Numbered from the stretch's first letter, positions 45,838 through 54,339 are shown. The stretch is DNA of 64,000 nt from Bradyrhizobium sp. 199 (GCF_023073355.1 NZ_JADPJI010000005.1:62001-126000), one strand, 5' to 3'. Notes: generated from the letters alone by a model not told the origin. Made by a program: numbers and translations.

Positions 45838-45995
45838 TCAGTTTTGAGGAGCATAAATGTCGCACCTCCCTTTTGCGATGCCGTGAATAACAAAGTTGAT
45901 GGCGTCTTGACGGGTCATGCCCTGTTCACCGAGAAGCCGTGCCGCCGGGGCTCTCCGTCCTCGGCGAATATCGCGACAAGAAGAGCGCCACCGAG
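45838..45995 (-). pseudogene. Relic of a ClpA-type N-domain
   Basis: One minus-strand frame reads GGALLVAIFAEDGE, and the next frame reads AARLLGEQGMTRQDAINFV, IHGIAK, to a stop at 45838. In order these match the end of a Clp N-domain repeat, as in ClpA (VLVAIFSE...L..QG(M/V)(S/T)R.D.VNFISHG). No matching N-terminal half or ATPase part is seen. It is a frameshifted fragment. Confidence 0.5.
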
Positions 45996-46117
45996 AGCGC
46001 AGCATAAAAATCGCCCTACGGGACGTCATCCGTTCGACTAAAGTTACCGGGAAAAAGTGGAAACATTCACGAGTGCCTGGAGTTGGCAGCGATGAATTGG
46101 TGCCCGGAGAAAGCATC

Positions 46118-46324
46118 GTGGACGACGCCGTCTTGAAGACTGCCACTGAGACTGCCTGGACGGTGTACCGGGCGCGGCATCCCGATGTCGAGGTATCCGA
46201 CAGTCGACGATGCCTGCTGGAACGCCATTTGGTCAGGAGAAGGGAAGAGCGCGAGAGCGATGCCGAAGAACTCGCCAGCTTCGGGATAGCCTATCTGCAT
46301 CGGCTTTCCAGCGACGAATGTTGA
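46118..46324 (+). CDS. Conserved small hypothetical protein
   Basis: A 68-residue helical protein ending LASFGIAYLHRLSSDEC, with ETAWTVYRARHPDVEV and RRCLLERHLVRRREE before it. The TAW..YRARHP ... CLLERH pattern is typical of a family scattered through Bradyrhizobium. The GTG at 46118 has GGAG eight bases upstream. Function unknown. Confidence 0.65.
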   Translation: MDDAVLKTATETAWTVYRARHPDVEVSDSRRCLLERHLVRRREERESDAEELASFGIAYLHRLSSDEC

Positions 46325-46329
46325 CGGGC

Positions 46330-46452
46330 ATGAGACTGCTCGTCGCCCGGGTAGCCAGCGCAAGCACAAGGCCGGGGTGGACGCTGCTCGCGATTTCGTT
46401 TCTCATCTCGGCCGTCGTCGTGATCGTCCTGCGCATCGTGTTCGGGAGTTAG
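46330..46452 (+). CDS. Very small membrane protein
   Basis: A possible 40-residue protein: a basic amphipathic start (MRLLVARVASASTRPG) and a single transmembrane helix (WTLLAISFLISAVVVIVLRIV). It starts five bases after the previous stop. Composition favours a real product but nothing else supports it. Confidence 0.4.
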   Translation: MRLLVARVASASTRPGWTLLAISFLISAVVVIVLRIVFGS

Positions 46453-46525
46453 TCGCGGACACACCACGAAGCCCGGGTTCACGTGCCGGCCTTGCGCCGC
46501 AGTACAGGGTCAATCACGCCGGCGC

Positions 46526-46861
46526 CTAGTGCACGGGACTGCAGTCCAGCAGTTTGATCCTCCCGGCGGCGTCAAACGCCAGGACCGAGCTCATAACCCC
46601 CGTACTGGTGGCGTAAGAGATCACGGTTCCACGGTCCGAAGGATTGAGATCGTCCAACGTGCCCGCCGGATATTTTTGGAGGCGGTCGATCCAATAGGCG
46701 CGAAGTGCCTGGCGGCCGGTGATGGTCTGGACGCCGCAGCAGCCGCAGTGCACCACGGCATCGTCGGCATGGAGTTCCAGGATCGCTTCGATGTCGCCGG
46801 CGCGGTAGGCATCAAGCCAGTCAACCGCGACCGCCATCGGGTCAAAGGAGATATTTGTCAC
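46526..46861 (-). CDS. NTF2-like/SnoaL-type protein
   Basis: A 111-residue nuclear transport factor 2-like fold: AVDWLDAYRAGDIEAILELHADDAVVHC with a typical CGCCG stretch, RQALRAYWIDRLQKYP and TVISYATSTGVMSSVL. These small pocket proteins have varied roles; no catalytic pair can be assigned. The GTG start at 46861 is preferred (GGATGG upstream); ATG 46837 is possible. It is divergent from the long LuxR-type regulator, with 117 bases between. Confidence 0.7.
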   Translation of the reverse strand: MTNISFDPMAVAVDWLDAYRAGDIEAILELHADDAVVHCGCCGVQTITGRQALRAYWIDRLQKYPAGTLDDLNPSDRGTVISYATSTGVMSSVLAFDAAGRIKLLDCSPVH

Positions 46862-46978
46862 TTGCAGCCATCCAAACAGATTTAGGTTGGGGAACCAAAC
46901 CGACGATTCTATTTTATTACCCCACCCGGCCACGGCCATATGCCGAAGGACATAGAGGACCGGGCCGAGGCAAAGTCG

Positions 46979-49900
46979 ATGTTGGACGCGTCCGCCAGGC
47001 ACGGGATACTCAAACCCATCCGGCTTGTGCTCGTTGATCGGCAACCGATCGTCCTGCAGGGACTGAAGTCGATACTCGGGACGCAGCAGGACTTCGATGT
47101 TGTCGCATCGTCCAGCGATGGGGCAAGCTGCCTCGAGGCCATTCGGAATTTGGCGCCCGACGTCGCGCTTATTGCCGATACCCTGCCGGACCTGACGCTA
47201 CGCGACATCCTTGCGATCGCGAAAGCCGAAAAGCTTTCCACGCGGCTGGTGTTTTTTACCGAATCCGACCCCAACAACGATCTGACCGCAGCGATTGCTG
47301 CCGGCGCCTGCAGCGCGATTTCGAAATATGCTGCTCCCTGGACCATGCTGCAATCACTGCGGCTGATGGCGAAGAGCGGTGTGTCTCTGGAGCAGTCCGA
47401 TCTTTCGCCAACTGGCAAGGAAGCTGATGGCGGCGGCAAGATCGAAAAATTGCTGGAGCTGTTGACGCCCCGGGAACATCAGATCGTTCGCCTGGTCTCG
47501 GAAGGAATGTCGAACAAGGAGATCGCGCGTCGGCTCGACGTTTCCCAAGGGACGGTCAAAGTCCACCTGCATAATATCTTTCAGAAGCTCGAGATCACCA
47601 ATAGGACGGTGCTCGCGACGATCTCATTGCTGCAACGCACCTCTGGCTTCAGCGCGCTCGCTCTGGGCCTTCTGGCGTTCGCAATTGCGGACGAACTCAA
47701 GGCGTCGGAAGCCGACGACATGTTGGCGCATGACGATGGCTCCGGTCAGACGGACGAGCACGCCGGATATGAGGTCTGCAAAAAAGCCGTGCTCCAGCAT
47801 CTCATCGTGTCGAAATCCGGCGGGACGTCTTCTTTCGCGGAGAGGGACTTGCTTGCCAAAGCCAGCCAAGCCGCGACCCCGGCCGCGGCCATTGAAGCGT
47901 TGCGCGCGGCGGAGCAATTCCTGGGTTCGAAGCTCTGGAAAGATGGCGGTCCGGTCGGATCGGGCACGCCAGGCTTGCCTGCGCTCTTGCTGCGAGGAAG
48001 CAACGACGCTCTGACTGGAGGTGACCCTGCCCGGGAAGACCACCTTCCGCGGCTTGCTCCCAATCCGATGCCGATTCAGGGAGGCTATGCCACCTTTGCC
48101 GCTGTCGCCGGGGCATTGATCTACGAACTGAGCGAGGCTCAGCACGCCGCGCAGGCGCATGGGCCGGATCAGGCTTCGATCGACAGCGTCCTGGCTGGCA
48201 TCGGAGACAAGGTCACTGCAAAACTGGCTGCGGTCAGCGATGTCGAGGTCAATCATGCAGACAACGCAGCGCCAAAATTCCTTTCACACGATTTCGGTCC
48301 GCATTCCGACTTTGTGACCCCTGCAAATAGTGTCACGCAACAAGGCGTTCCTGGCAACGCGGCCCTGGACGGCGCGGGTCACAATCTCCAAACATCTGTT
48401 GACGTACTGGACGCGAGTCACGATCCCAGTGCGGGCGGACATGGCCGCGACCAGCTGCTGGGGGCCAATTTTGCAAACGCTCCCGATCGCTCTGCGGCCG
48501 ATTCCAAGCCTGCCCCTTCGGATGCCGTCGTGGATGTCGCATCCGGTCCGGGGCGGCTCAATCTTGCGGCGTTCGGAGCGCTGGCCTCGCTGCATCTGAC
48601 GGCGGCGGCCAAATCCATCCCGCCACATACGCTGGCCTGGATCTACGATCCCGAAAGCAATCAAACGATCGTCTATGTAAATCCGACCGATCACATCCTT
48701 GATGTCGGGGATCGCAGCCTGGTCGAAGTCCATCTGCAGGGAATTGTATCCGTTGCGGAGTCGGATTTCGTTCATCAGCCAGGAGGTACTGCTGTCGCGG
48801 TCACCTTGGAGCAGCTCGAACAGATGCTGATGGCGGCCGCAATCGATGAGACCGCTCTGAGTCCGAACAGCAGCCACGCGAATGAGGACTCGCTCGAAGC
48901 GGCCGACGTTTGGAGCCCGTGGGCCGACGACGGCTTGAGCTTCCAATTCGCACACCTTCGAACTGGCTCCGGGACATCCGCAAAGTCCGGCGCCTACAGC
49001 AGCGATTCGGCGGACGCAACGGAAGAGAGTGCCAGTGTGTCCGGTGGGTCGGCTTACGGATCATCAATCGCGCCCGGTCATGGCGCGGCGCCTCCGTCCG
49101 TGGAAAACCCCTCCGCGAAGAATGAGCCGGCTAATTCGAACACCGGGGCTCCGCCGGCGAAGCAGAGCGAGATCGTTCAACCCGGCATCGACACCGTGGA
49201 TGGTGCCGGCCGCGCTAACTCTGAGCACGATCCAGAGCCGGGGTCGGCAAAGGCAGAGATGGCCCAGGAGGAATCCAAGCCCGGCAACAGCGTCGGTCAT
49301 GGCAATGAGCACCATTCGCAGGCCGAAGACGGTTCGCCAGGCGCAGCGAAGATCGCAGAACCAGACCTCTCGCTCGGCAATTCGGGCCATTCAGCTTCTG
49401 CAAAGGGCGCGCAAGCAGCGGACGCGGCCGAGCCGAGCGTCGTAACCGCCGATAAGACCAGCCACGGCCCCGCACAGCAGGGTGTGGAGCCCGGGTCTGC
49501 AACGGCGGCCGCAGAGATGGCCGCCGCCAAATCCAAACCCGGCAACGGTGTCGGGAATGACCATGAGCACCATTCCCAAGCTTCGGACACTCCGCCGGAG
49601 GCAGCGAAGACAGTAGAACCCAGCGGCGTGGAGCACGGCAATCCGGGCCATTCAACTTCCGCCAAAGGAACGGAAGAAGGCGAGAGCGCCGCAGCTCCCG
49701 GTCACGCGGAGCACGGCCACTCACAGCACGGTGCGGAGCCCGGGTCTGCAACGGCGGCCGTAGAGATGGCCGACGCCAAATCCAAACCCGGCCACGGTGT
49801 CGGGAATGACCACGAGCACCATTCCCAAGCTCCGGACACTCCGGGGGCAGCGAAGACAGCAGAAGCCAGCGGCGTGGAGCACGGCAATTCGGGCCATTCA

Positions 49901-50521
49901 ACTTCCGGCAAAGGAACGGAAGCAGGCGAGAGCGCCGCAACTCCGGGTCACGCGGAGCACGGCCACTCACAGCACGTGGCGGAGCCGGGGTCGGCAAAGG
50001 CGGCGGCCGTCGAGATGACCGAGGTGGAGCCTAGATCCGGCAACGTCGGTCACGGCAATACGCACGATTCCCAGGCTTTGGACGGCTCGCCAGACGCAGC
50101 GAATACGGCCGAGCCCGGCGGCGGCACAGACCGCCAGTCGAGCCGTTCAATTTCGGCAGAAGGGGCGGACCCGGGCCAGAGCGCCGCAGCTCACGGCAAC
50201 ACGGACCACGGCAAGTCGCTGCAGGCTGCGCATTCCGGTGCAACCCCATCCGAAGCCGCGCAGCCGGCGAAAGCCGCGTCCGAGGCTGGCGCCGATCAGC
50301 AATCAGTGTTCCGCTTCGATGGCGAAGTCGCTCCATCCACGCTCGTCATCGCCGTCGAGCCCAAGGAGCATCATATGCCGCACGCCGCGCTCGGTCAGGC
50401 AGACGACCTCAGGATGATCGCCGCGATGGTCCCTCCTGTCCTGGGCGAACATGCGGCGCAGCACGGCAATCATGGTCAGCATCCCGGCGCTTTGCACGGG
50501 TCTCATGACTTGCTGATTTGA
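46979..50521 (+). CDS. LuxR-type regulator with degenerate receiver and giant repeat tail
   Basis: About 1,180 residues. Residues 14-115 are a response-regulator receiver (IRLVLVDRQPIVLQGLKSIL). The acidic pair is D-R instead of D-D, and the phospho-acceptor position reads VALIADTLP, where the usual Asp aligns with Ala. The Thr (FFTES) and Lys (SAISKYA) remain. A LuxR HTH follows (LTPREHQIVRLVSEGMSNKEIARRLDVSQGTVKVHLHNIF). Next comes a hydrophobic segment (FSALALGLLAFAIADEL), a conserved-looking middle, and a ~400-residue Gly/Ser/His/Glu repeat tail. The usual NarL-type regulator is ~215 residues. ATG 46979 has CGAGG upstream; ATG 46940 is an in-frame alternative. Phosphorylation seems unlikely. 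Confidence 0.85.
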   Translation: MLDASARHGILKPIRLVLVDRQPIVLQGLKSILGTQQDFDVVASSSDGASCLEAIRNLAPDVALIADTLPDLTLRDILAIAKAEKLSTRLVFFTESDPNNDLTAAIAAGACSAISKYAAPWTMLQSLRLMAKSGVSLEQSDLSPTGKEADGGGKIEKLLELLTPREHQIVRLVSEGMSNKEIARRLDVSQGTVKVHLHNIFQKLEITNRTVLATISLLQRTSGFSALALGLLAFAIADELKASEADDMLAHDDGSGQTDEHAGYEVCKKAVLQHLIVSKSGGTSSFAERDLLAKASQAATPAAAIEALRAAEQFLGSKLWKDGGPVGSGTPGLPALLLRGSNDALTGGDPAREDHLPRLAPNPMPIQGGYATFAAVAGALIYELSEAQHAAQAHGPDQASIDSVLAGIGDKVTAKLAAVSDVEVNHADNAAPKFLSHDFGPHSDFVTPANSVTQQGVPGNAALDGAGHNLQTSVDVLDASHDPSAGGHGRDQLLGANFANAPDRSAADSKPAPSDAVVDVASGPGRLNLAAFGALASLHLTAAAKSIPPHTLAWIYDPESNQTIVYVNPTDHILDVGDRSLVEVHLQGIVSVAESDFVHQPGGTAVAVTLEQLEQMLMAAAIDETALSPNSSHANEDSLEAADVWSPWADDGLSFQFAHLRTGSGTSAKSGAYSSDSADATEESASVSGGSAYGSSIAPGHGAAPPSVENPSAKNEPANSNTGAPPAKQSEIVQPGIDTVDGAGRANSEHDPEPGSAKAEMAQEESKPGNSVGHGNEHHSQAEDGSPGAAKIAEPDLSLGNSGHSASAKGAQAADAAEPSVVTADKTSHGPAQQGVEPGSATAAAEMAAAKSKPGNGVGNDHEHHSQASDTPPEAAKTVEPSGVEHGNPGHSTSAKGTEEGESAAAPGHAEHGHSQHGAEPGSATAAVEMADAKSKPGHGVGNDHEHHSQAPDTPGAAKTAEASGVEHGNSGHSTSGKGTEAGESAATPGHAEHGHSQHVAEPGSAKAAAVEMTEVEPRSGNVGHGNTHDSQALDGSPDAANTAEPGGGTDRQSSRSISAEGADPGQSAAAHGNTDHGKSLQAAHSGATPSEAAQPAKAASEAGADQQSVFRFDGEVAPSTLVIAVEPKEHHMPHAALGQADDLRMIAAMVPPVLGEHAAQHGNHGQHPGALHGSHDLLI
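49235..50230 (+). repeat. Four tandem coding repeats of about 250 bp
   Basis: Units begin with GAGCC(G/C)GGGTC (EPGSA) at 49235, 49487, 49736 and 49982 (spacings 252, 249 and 246). The second and third units are nearly identical and share EHHSQA, VEHGN, GHSTS and GHAEHGHSQH. The first and fourth are more diverged. Confidence 0.85.
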
Positions 50522-50660
50522 AGCTTCCCTCGTCTAGAAATGGGCAACCGCGCGACAGCCAGGCCCACGGTCATCATGACGCTGGAACCAGGCTGGCGCG
50601 CCTGGAACCGGGAGGGACGCTTCTGAATTATCCTGTGATAAGAAAATAGCGGATCCTGTG

Positions 50661-50945
50661 ATGACAAGTGGTCGCCTTGCCAATTCGATCTCTACCGCGC
50701 TCCGCCATCCCGGCGTAATCGCGCTCATCGTGGCCGGTATGACGATTGCAGCAATGCTGATCGTCGACCACGGCCCCTGGAATCGCGCCAAGACCCAGCC
50801 GGCCCATGTTGCGATGTATGCAACCACGGGCGAAGCGGCACGAGCCGCCGGCGCCTCGGTGCTCCCGACCAGTCCGAAGTCGCCGGTCGAGCCGGCGCGG
50901 CCGGGGCCCAAGACGTCGCCGACCGTCAATCCCGTGACGCCGTAG
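50661..50945 (+). CDS. Small single-pass membrane protein
   Basis: A 94-residue protein with one transmembrane helix (about residues 17-35, GVIALIVAGMTIAAMLIV) and a Pro/Ala/Thr-rich exterior tail (SPKSPVEPARPGPKTSP). Start at ATG 50661. It converges with the Nramp-related gene, five bases away. It follows the long regulator by 140 bases and could be co-regulated. Function unknown. Confidence 0.55.
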   Translation: MTSGRLANSISTALRHPGVIALIVAGMTIAAMLIVDHGPWNRAKTQPAHVAMYATTGEAARAAGASVLPTSPKSPVEPARPGPKTSPTVNPVTP

Positions 50946-50950
50946 CTTCT

Positions 50951-52237
50951 TCAGCCCATCATCGACGAGCCGAGCAGAGCGAGGACAGCCAGCGCCATCA
51001 GCGCAGTGCCGACCCAGCCCAGCGCGATCAGCCATGACCGGGCCCTGAAGCGGCCCATGATCGCGCGGCTCGAGACAATCAGCATCATCATCGCCATGAT
51101 GGGGACTGCGACGATGCCGTTGAGCACCGCGCTCCAGACCAGCATGTGGATGGAGTCAATTCCGGTGAAGCCGAGGCCGAAGCCGATGAGGGTCGCCGCG
51201 GCGATGATGGTGTAGAAGCCGACCGCCTCGTCGGGCTTGGCCTCCAGCGTGGCGCGCCACCCGAAGATCTCCGCAACGCCGTAAGCGGCCGAGCCTGCCA
51301 GCACCGGGATCGCAAGCAGGCCCGTGCCGATGATACCGGTCGCGAACAGCGCGAAGGTGAAGTCCCCGGCGAGCGGCCGCAGCGCTTCGGCCGCCTCGGT
51401 CGCCGAGTTGATCCTTGTGATGCCGTTGGCATGCAGCACCGACGCGGTGGTTAGAATGATGAAGAAGGCGATGCCGTTGGAGAGCAGCATGCCGGAGAGC
51501 GTGTCGATCTTGATGCGGTCGAGCTCATGCGTGCCGCCGCGCTTGAGTTCGCGCAGCGGCTTGTCGCGCTTGCCCTGGTTCATCTCCTCGACCTCCTGCG
51601 AAGCCTGCCAGAAGAACAGATACGGGCTGATCGTGGTGCCGAGCACGGCCACGACCATCATCAGATAATCGGCGTTGACGTTGGCCTTGGGCCACACCGC
51701 GGCGAGCAGCGCCGCGCTCCACGGGATCTTGACGGTGAAGGCAGTTGCGACATAGGCGAACAGCGCCAAGGTGAGGAATTTCAGCACCGGCGAATAGCGG
51801 CGATAGGGCAGGAATACCTGCAGCAGGGTCGAGCCCGCCGCGAAGATCAGCGCGTGCTCGTGATTGAGCCCGCCGATGACGAGCGAGAGCGCCTCGGCCA
51901 TCGCGGCAATGTCGGCGGCGATGTTGAACGTGTTCGCGGCAACGAGCATGGCAACGAGGCCAAGCACCGCCCAGCGCGGCGCGACCTTCATGACGTTTGC
52001 GGCAAGCCCCTTGCCGGTGACGCGGCCGATCTGCGCGCTGACGAGCTGGATGGCGATCATGAACGGCGTGGTCAGGAACACCGTCCATAGCAGCCCGTAG
52101 CCGAATTGCGCGCCGGCCTGCGAATAGGTGGCGATGCCCGACGGATCGTCGTCGGCAGCTCCGGTGACCAGGCCCGGCCCAAGCCGCTGCAACAGCGTCG
52201 GCGCGGATTTCGTCGGGGTGAGGGCGCTGTCGCTCAT
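50951..52237 (-). CDS. Nramp-related divalent metal transporter
   Basis: A 428-residue protein with 11 helices in the Nramp fold. The first unwound-helix motif is DDDPSGIATYSQAGAQFG, in place of the canonical DPGN, and the second half reads ISPYLFFWQASQEVEE in place of MPHN-type sequence. Such substitutions mark the Nramp-related branch rather than true MntH, and substrates may differ (Mg2+, Al3+ or Mn2+). The start at 52237 has GAGG eight bases upstream. The MntR-box-like palindrome 30 bases upstream suggests manganese control. Confidence 0.87.
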   Translation of the reverse strand: MSDSALTPTKSAPTLLQRLGPGLVTGAADDDPSGIATYSQAGAQFGYGLLWTVFLTTPFMIAIQLVSAQIGRVTGKGLAANVMKVAPRWAVLGLVAMLVAANTFNIAADIAAMAEALSLVIGGLNHEHALIFAAGSTLLQVFLPYRRYSPVLKFLTLALFAYVATAFTVKIPWSAALLAAVWPKANVNADYLMMVVAVLGTTISPYLFFWQASQEVEEMNQGKRDKPLRELKRGGTHELDRIKIDTLSGMLLSNGIAFFIILTTASVLHANGITRINSATEAAEALRPLAGDFTFALFATGIIGTGLLAIPVLAGSAAYGVAEIFGWRATLEAKPDEAVGFYTIIAAATLIGFGLGFTGIDSIHMLVWSAVLNGIVAVPIMAMMMLIVSSRAIMGRFRARSWLIALGWVGTALMALAVLALLGSSMMG

Positions 52238-52266
52238 GAAGGTGACCTCGGTCGGCGGCGATGTTC

Positions 52267-52280
52267 TTAGCAAATGCTAA
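52267..52280. promoter_or_regulatory. MntR-box-like palindrome
   Basis: TTAGCAAATGCTAA is a perfect 14-bp palindrome, 30 bases before the transporter start. Its core TAGCAAATGCTA differs by one base from the core of the E. coli MntR box (TAGCATATGCTA). A matching half-site, AAATGCTAATT, lies at 52328-52338. Confidence 0.6.
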
Positions 52281-52340
52281 AGCGGGAACATAAGTTCCCT
52301 GCCGCGTGGGAGGGTTGGCAATTTCTGAAAATGCTAATTC

Positions 52341-52386
52341 AACTTGACCGCCGGGCAAAACACCTGTAGATTGCCATCATCGCAAG
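52341..52386. repeat. CGGGCAAAACAC-type intergenic repeat, copy 1
   Basis: AACTTGACCGCCGGGCAAAACACC...CATCATCG. A diverged copy lies at 60724-60766. Confidence 0.45.
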
Positions 52387-52466
52387 AGTTGTCTCTCCAG
52401 GCTCCGGTCCGCTAGATTTGTTCGCCTGCGGGCGAATACTCACCGAAGGCTCGCGCGCCGCCTCGC

Positions 52467-52652
52467 TTATTTGACGCTGACGAACATGCCCCAGGCGGCG
52501 GCCAGCGCCGCACCAGAAAAGACGATCAGCGGGTTGTCGCAGAACGGGCCGCCATAGCGGCACATGGTAACGCCGAACGAGCCGATCTCGTGATGGCTCG
52601 CGGAATAGAACAGTCCCGACAGCACCAGCAATGCGGCGGCGACGTAGTACAT
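52467..52652 (-). CDS. Small membrane protein
   Basis: A 61-residue protein with two helices: MYYVAAALLVLSGLFYSAS and PLIVFSGAALAAAWGMFVSV, separated by a segment with two Cys (TMCRYGGPFC). GAGAGG precedes the ATG at 52652. A frame extends upstream to 52691 without features. No family recognised. It lies upstream of the transporter on the same strand but 230 bases away. Confidence 0.6.
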   Translation of the reverse strand: MYYVAAALLVLSGLFYSASHHEIGSFGVTMCRYGGPFCDNPLIVFSGAALAAAWGMFVSVK

Positions 52653-52821
52653 GGCGACCTCTCTCCGAAGCTCTCCCGATTGCGTCCGCAAGGAGAGCAG
52701 GCAACATGCTTCAGCATGGCGTAAAGAGATTTCATTCCGCCGAATCCGATGCGGCGGGTTTGGTTAAATTTGATTCCAAATGCCTGTTTTTCCCGACGCG
52801 GCAAGGTGGTTCGCCCTCATG

Positions 52822-52848
52822 AAAAAAGGCCCCGCACCGCGGGGCCTT
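52822..52848 (-). terminator. Strong rho-independent terminator
   Basis: AAGGCCCCGC pairs with GCGGGGCCTT over a 3-base loop. On the minus strand it is followed by a T run, 24 bases after the stop of the stress protein gene. Confidence 0.9.
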
Positions 52849-52871
52849 GTCTGGTCGGGATCGACGCAGGC

Positions 52872-53498
52872 CTATCGCCGCGTACCCGCGCCGTAAAGCT
52901 CGCGCTCGCGGCCGATGTCCTCCGGAGACAGCGGCGGGCTCGCCGCGTCGAAGTCGCTCCAGCCGGTCTTCTGCCAGGCCGCGCTGCGCTCCTGCAAGTT
53001 CACGGCTCTCTCGTGAAGCAGCGCATCGAGCCGTGCGCGGTCCTGGTCCGGCACCCGCGCGGTCACCAGCGTGCCGCCGCGGCGAACGCCCTCGGCATAG
53101 CGCGATGCATCCTCCTTGGAGACGCCGGCCTCCGTCAGGGCGCCGACGATGCCGCCCGTTGCCGCACCGGCGGCTGCGCCGGCTGCGGTTGCGGCCAGCC
53201 ATCCTGCGGCCACAACCGGCCCGAGGCCGGGAATGGCGAGCAGGCCGAGGCCGGCGAGAAGGCCTGCGGCGCCGCCGAGGCCCGCGCCGATGCCGGCACC
53301 GGTGCCGGCGCCTTCGGCACGATCGTCGACGCCGTCACGGTCACGGTCGATCTTGCCGCGCGAGGAGCCGTACCAATTGTCTGAATTGTTGGCGACGATG
53401 CTGATGTCGGAGTGTGCCACGCCGGCTCCTTCGAGCCGGGTCACGGCGCGCTCGGCGTCGGCGTAATTGTCGTAGAGGCGAGAGATGGTGGTCGTCAT
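52872..53498 (-). CDS. General-stress protein with YflT-like domain and Gly-rich membrane core
   Basis: A 208-residue protein. The N-terminus SRLYDNYADAERAVTRLEGAGVAHSDISIVAN matches the heat-induced stress protein YflT/17M domain. The centre (about 63-125) is a Gly/Ala-rich, membrane-inserting stretch (GAGIGAGLGGAAGLLAGLGLLAIPGLGPVVAAG). The C-terminus repeats the fold (LTEAGVSKEDASRYAEGVRRGGTLV). Such proteins are induced by osmotic or general stress, probably under EcfG-type control in this group. It has its own terminator and follows the secreted protein gene at 53511. Confidence 0.82.
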   Translation of the reverse strand: MTTTISRLYDNYADAERAVTRLEGAGVAHSDISIVANNSDNWYGSSRGKIDRDRDGVDDRAEGAGTGAGIGAGLGGAAGLLAGLGLLAIPGLGPVVAAGWLAATAAGAAAGAATGGIVGALTEAGVSKEDASRYAEGVRRGGTLVTARVPDQDRARLDALLHERAVNLQERSAAWQKTGWSDFDAASPPLSPEDIGRERELYGAGTRR

Positions 53499-53510
53499 GT
53501 CAGGGATTCC

Positions 53511-53831
53511 TTACTTGGCGGGGTTCACGTTGCCCTGGAAGTCCAGGCTGACGTCGGACTTGGTGCCGGCCTTGTCGGCCTTGCCGCGCCAGACGCCCTG
53601 GTCATCCTTCTGCAGTCCGGAGACGTTGGAGTATCCGGCGTCCTCGATCCGCGATTTCGCCTGGCCCTCGGTGAAGCTGTTGCGTCCGGCGACCGGCTTG
53701 TTCGCGTTGTTCTGGTCAGAGCTGTTGACGGCGTTGTTGCCCGGCCCGCTTTGCGCAGGCTGCGACTGGGCGCCCGCGGGCACCGAAGCCAGCAGCAACA
53801 AGGTTGCGGCCAGCAGAGTTGAACGTGTCAT
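53511..53831 (-). CDS. Secreted PepSY-like protein
   Basis: A 106-residue protein with a signal peptide (about 1-21, LLAATLLLLASVPAGAQ), an Asn/Ser/Gln-rich linker and a C-terminal PepSY-like domain (FTEGQAKSRIEDAGYSNVSGLQKDDQGVWRG). The start at 53831 has AGGAG nine bases upstream. It is upstream of the stress protein gene, 12 bases from it, on the same strand, and the two are probably one operon. A role in envelope stress is inferred. Confidence 0.7.
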   Translation of the reverse strand: MTRSTLLAATLLLLASVPAGAQSQPAQSGPGNNAVNSSDQNNANKPVAGRNSFTEGQAKSRIEDAGYSNVSGLQKDDQGVWRGKADKAGTKSDVSLDFQGNVNPAK

Positions 53832-54147
53832 GTTGTCGTCTCCTGCAAGTGATTGTGCCGGCGACAACAAGCCAGAGTCGAAATAGTTGCCTATGTTAAA
53901 GCTGCGAGTGCCGGAGCACGGTCAAGCTGCGATCGTGCTTTGCGAAAAATGAGGTTGTGAGGAACGATTGCCAGAATATCCCGTTTGCTCGCCTCGCCTC
54001 GTCCTCGCATTCGGGCGCGACCTAGGTTCGTGCTGGTCGTGCCCGCAGAAGGTCAGCTGGGCCCGCCGATCAACGCCGGTTGCGGAGGAACGTCACCCCT
54101 GGCGGCCGCTTGTTCTCACTTGAACGGCAGTCGAGGCAGCTCCAACC
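53832..54147. other. Intergenic region without recognised features
   Basis: About 316 bases between divergent genes. It must hold the promoter of the PepSY/YflT pair. No gene, repeat or terminator was identified. Confidence 0.4.
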
Positions 54148-54339
54148 ATGCAATCACGCTATCCATTGTTGAAGAGGTGGACAGCGGACGAGCATGAGCG
54201 GTTGAAGGCCATGGCTGAAGCCGGCCGGCGGCCCGACGAGATTGCACGCGAACTCAACCGGAGCGAAGCGGCCGTGAGGGTGCGTGCCTGGCAGCACGGC
54301 ATCGCGCTGCGCACCGTCACTGCGAAGCGCAGCAGATAA
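54148..54339 (+). CDS. Small SANT/Myb-like DNA-binding protein
   Basis: A 63-residue basic protein. RWTADEHERLKAMAEAGRRPDEIARELNRSEAAVRVRAWQHGIAL is a Myb/SANT-like or GcrA-like three-helix motif. Proteins like this recur in bradyrhizobia, probably as small DNA-binding regulators. It stands alone. Confidence 0.7.
   Translation: MQSRYPLLKRWTADEHERLKAMAEAGRRPDEIARELNRSEAAVRVRAWQHGIALRTVTAKRSR

Noticed and set aside
49215..49997. A 260-codon minus-strand frame in the repeat region
   Set aside because: Shadow of the tandem coding repeats on the plus strand.
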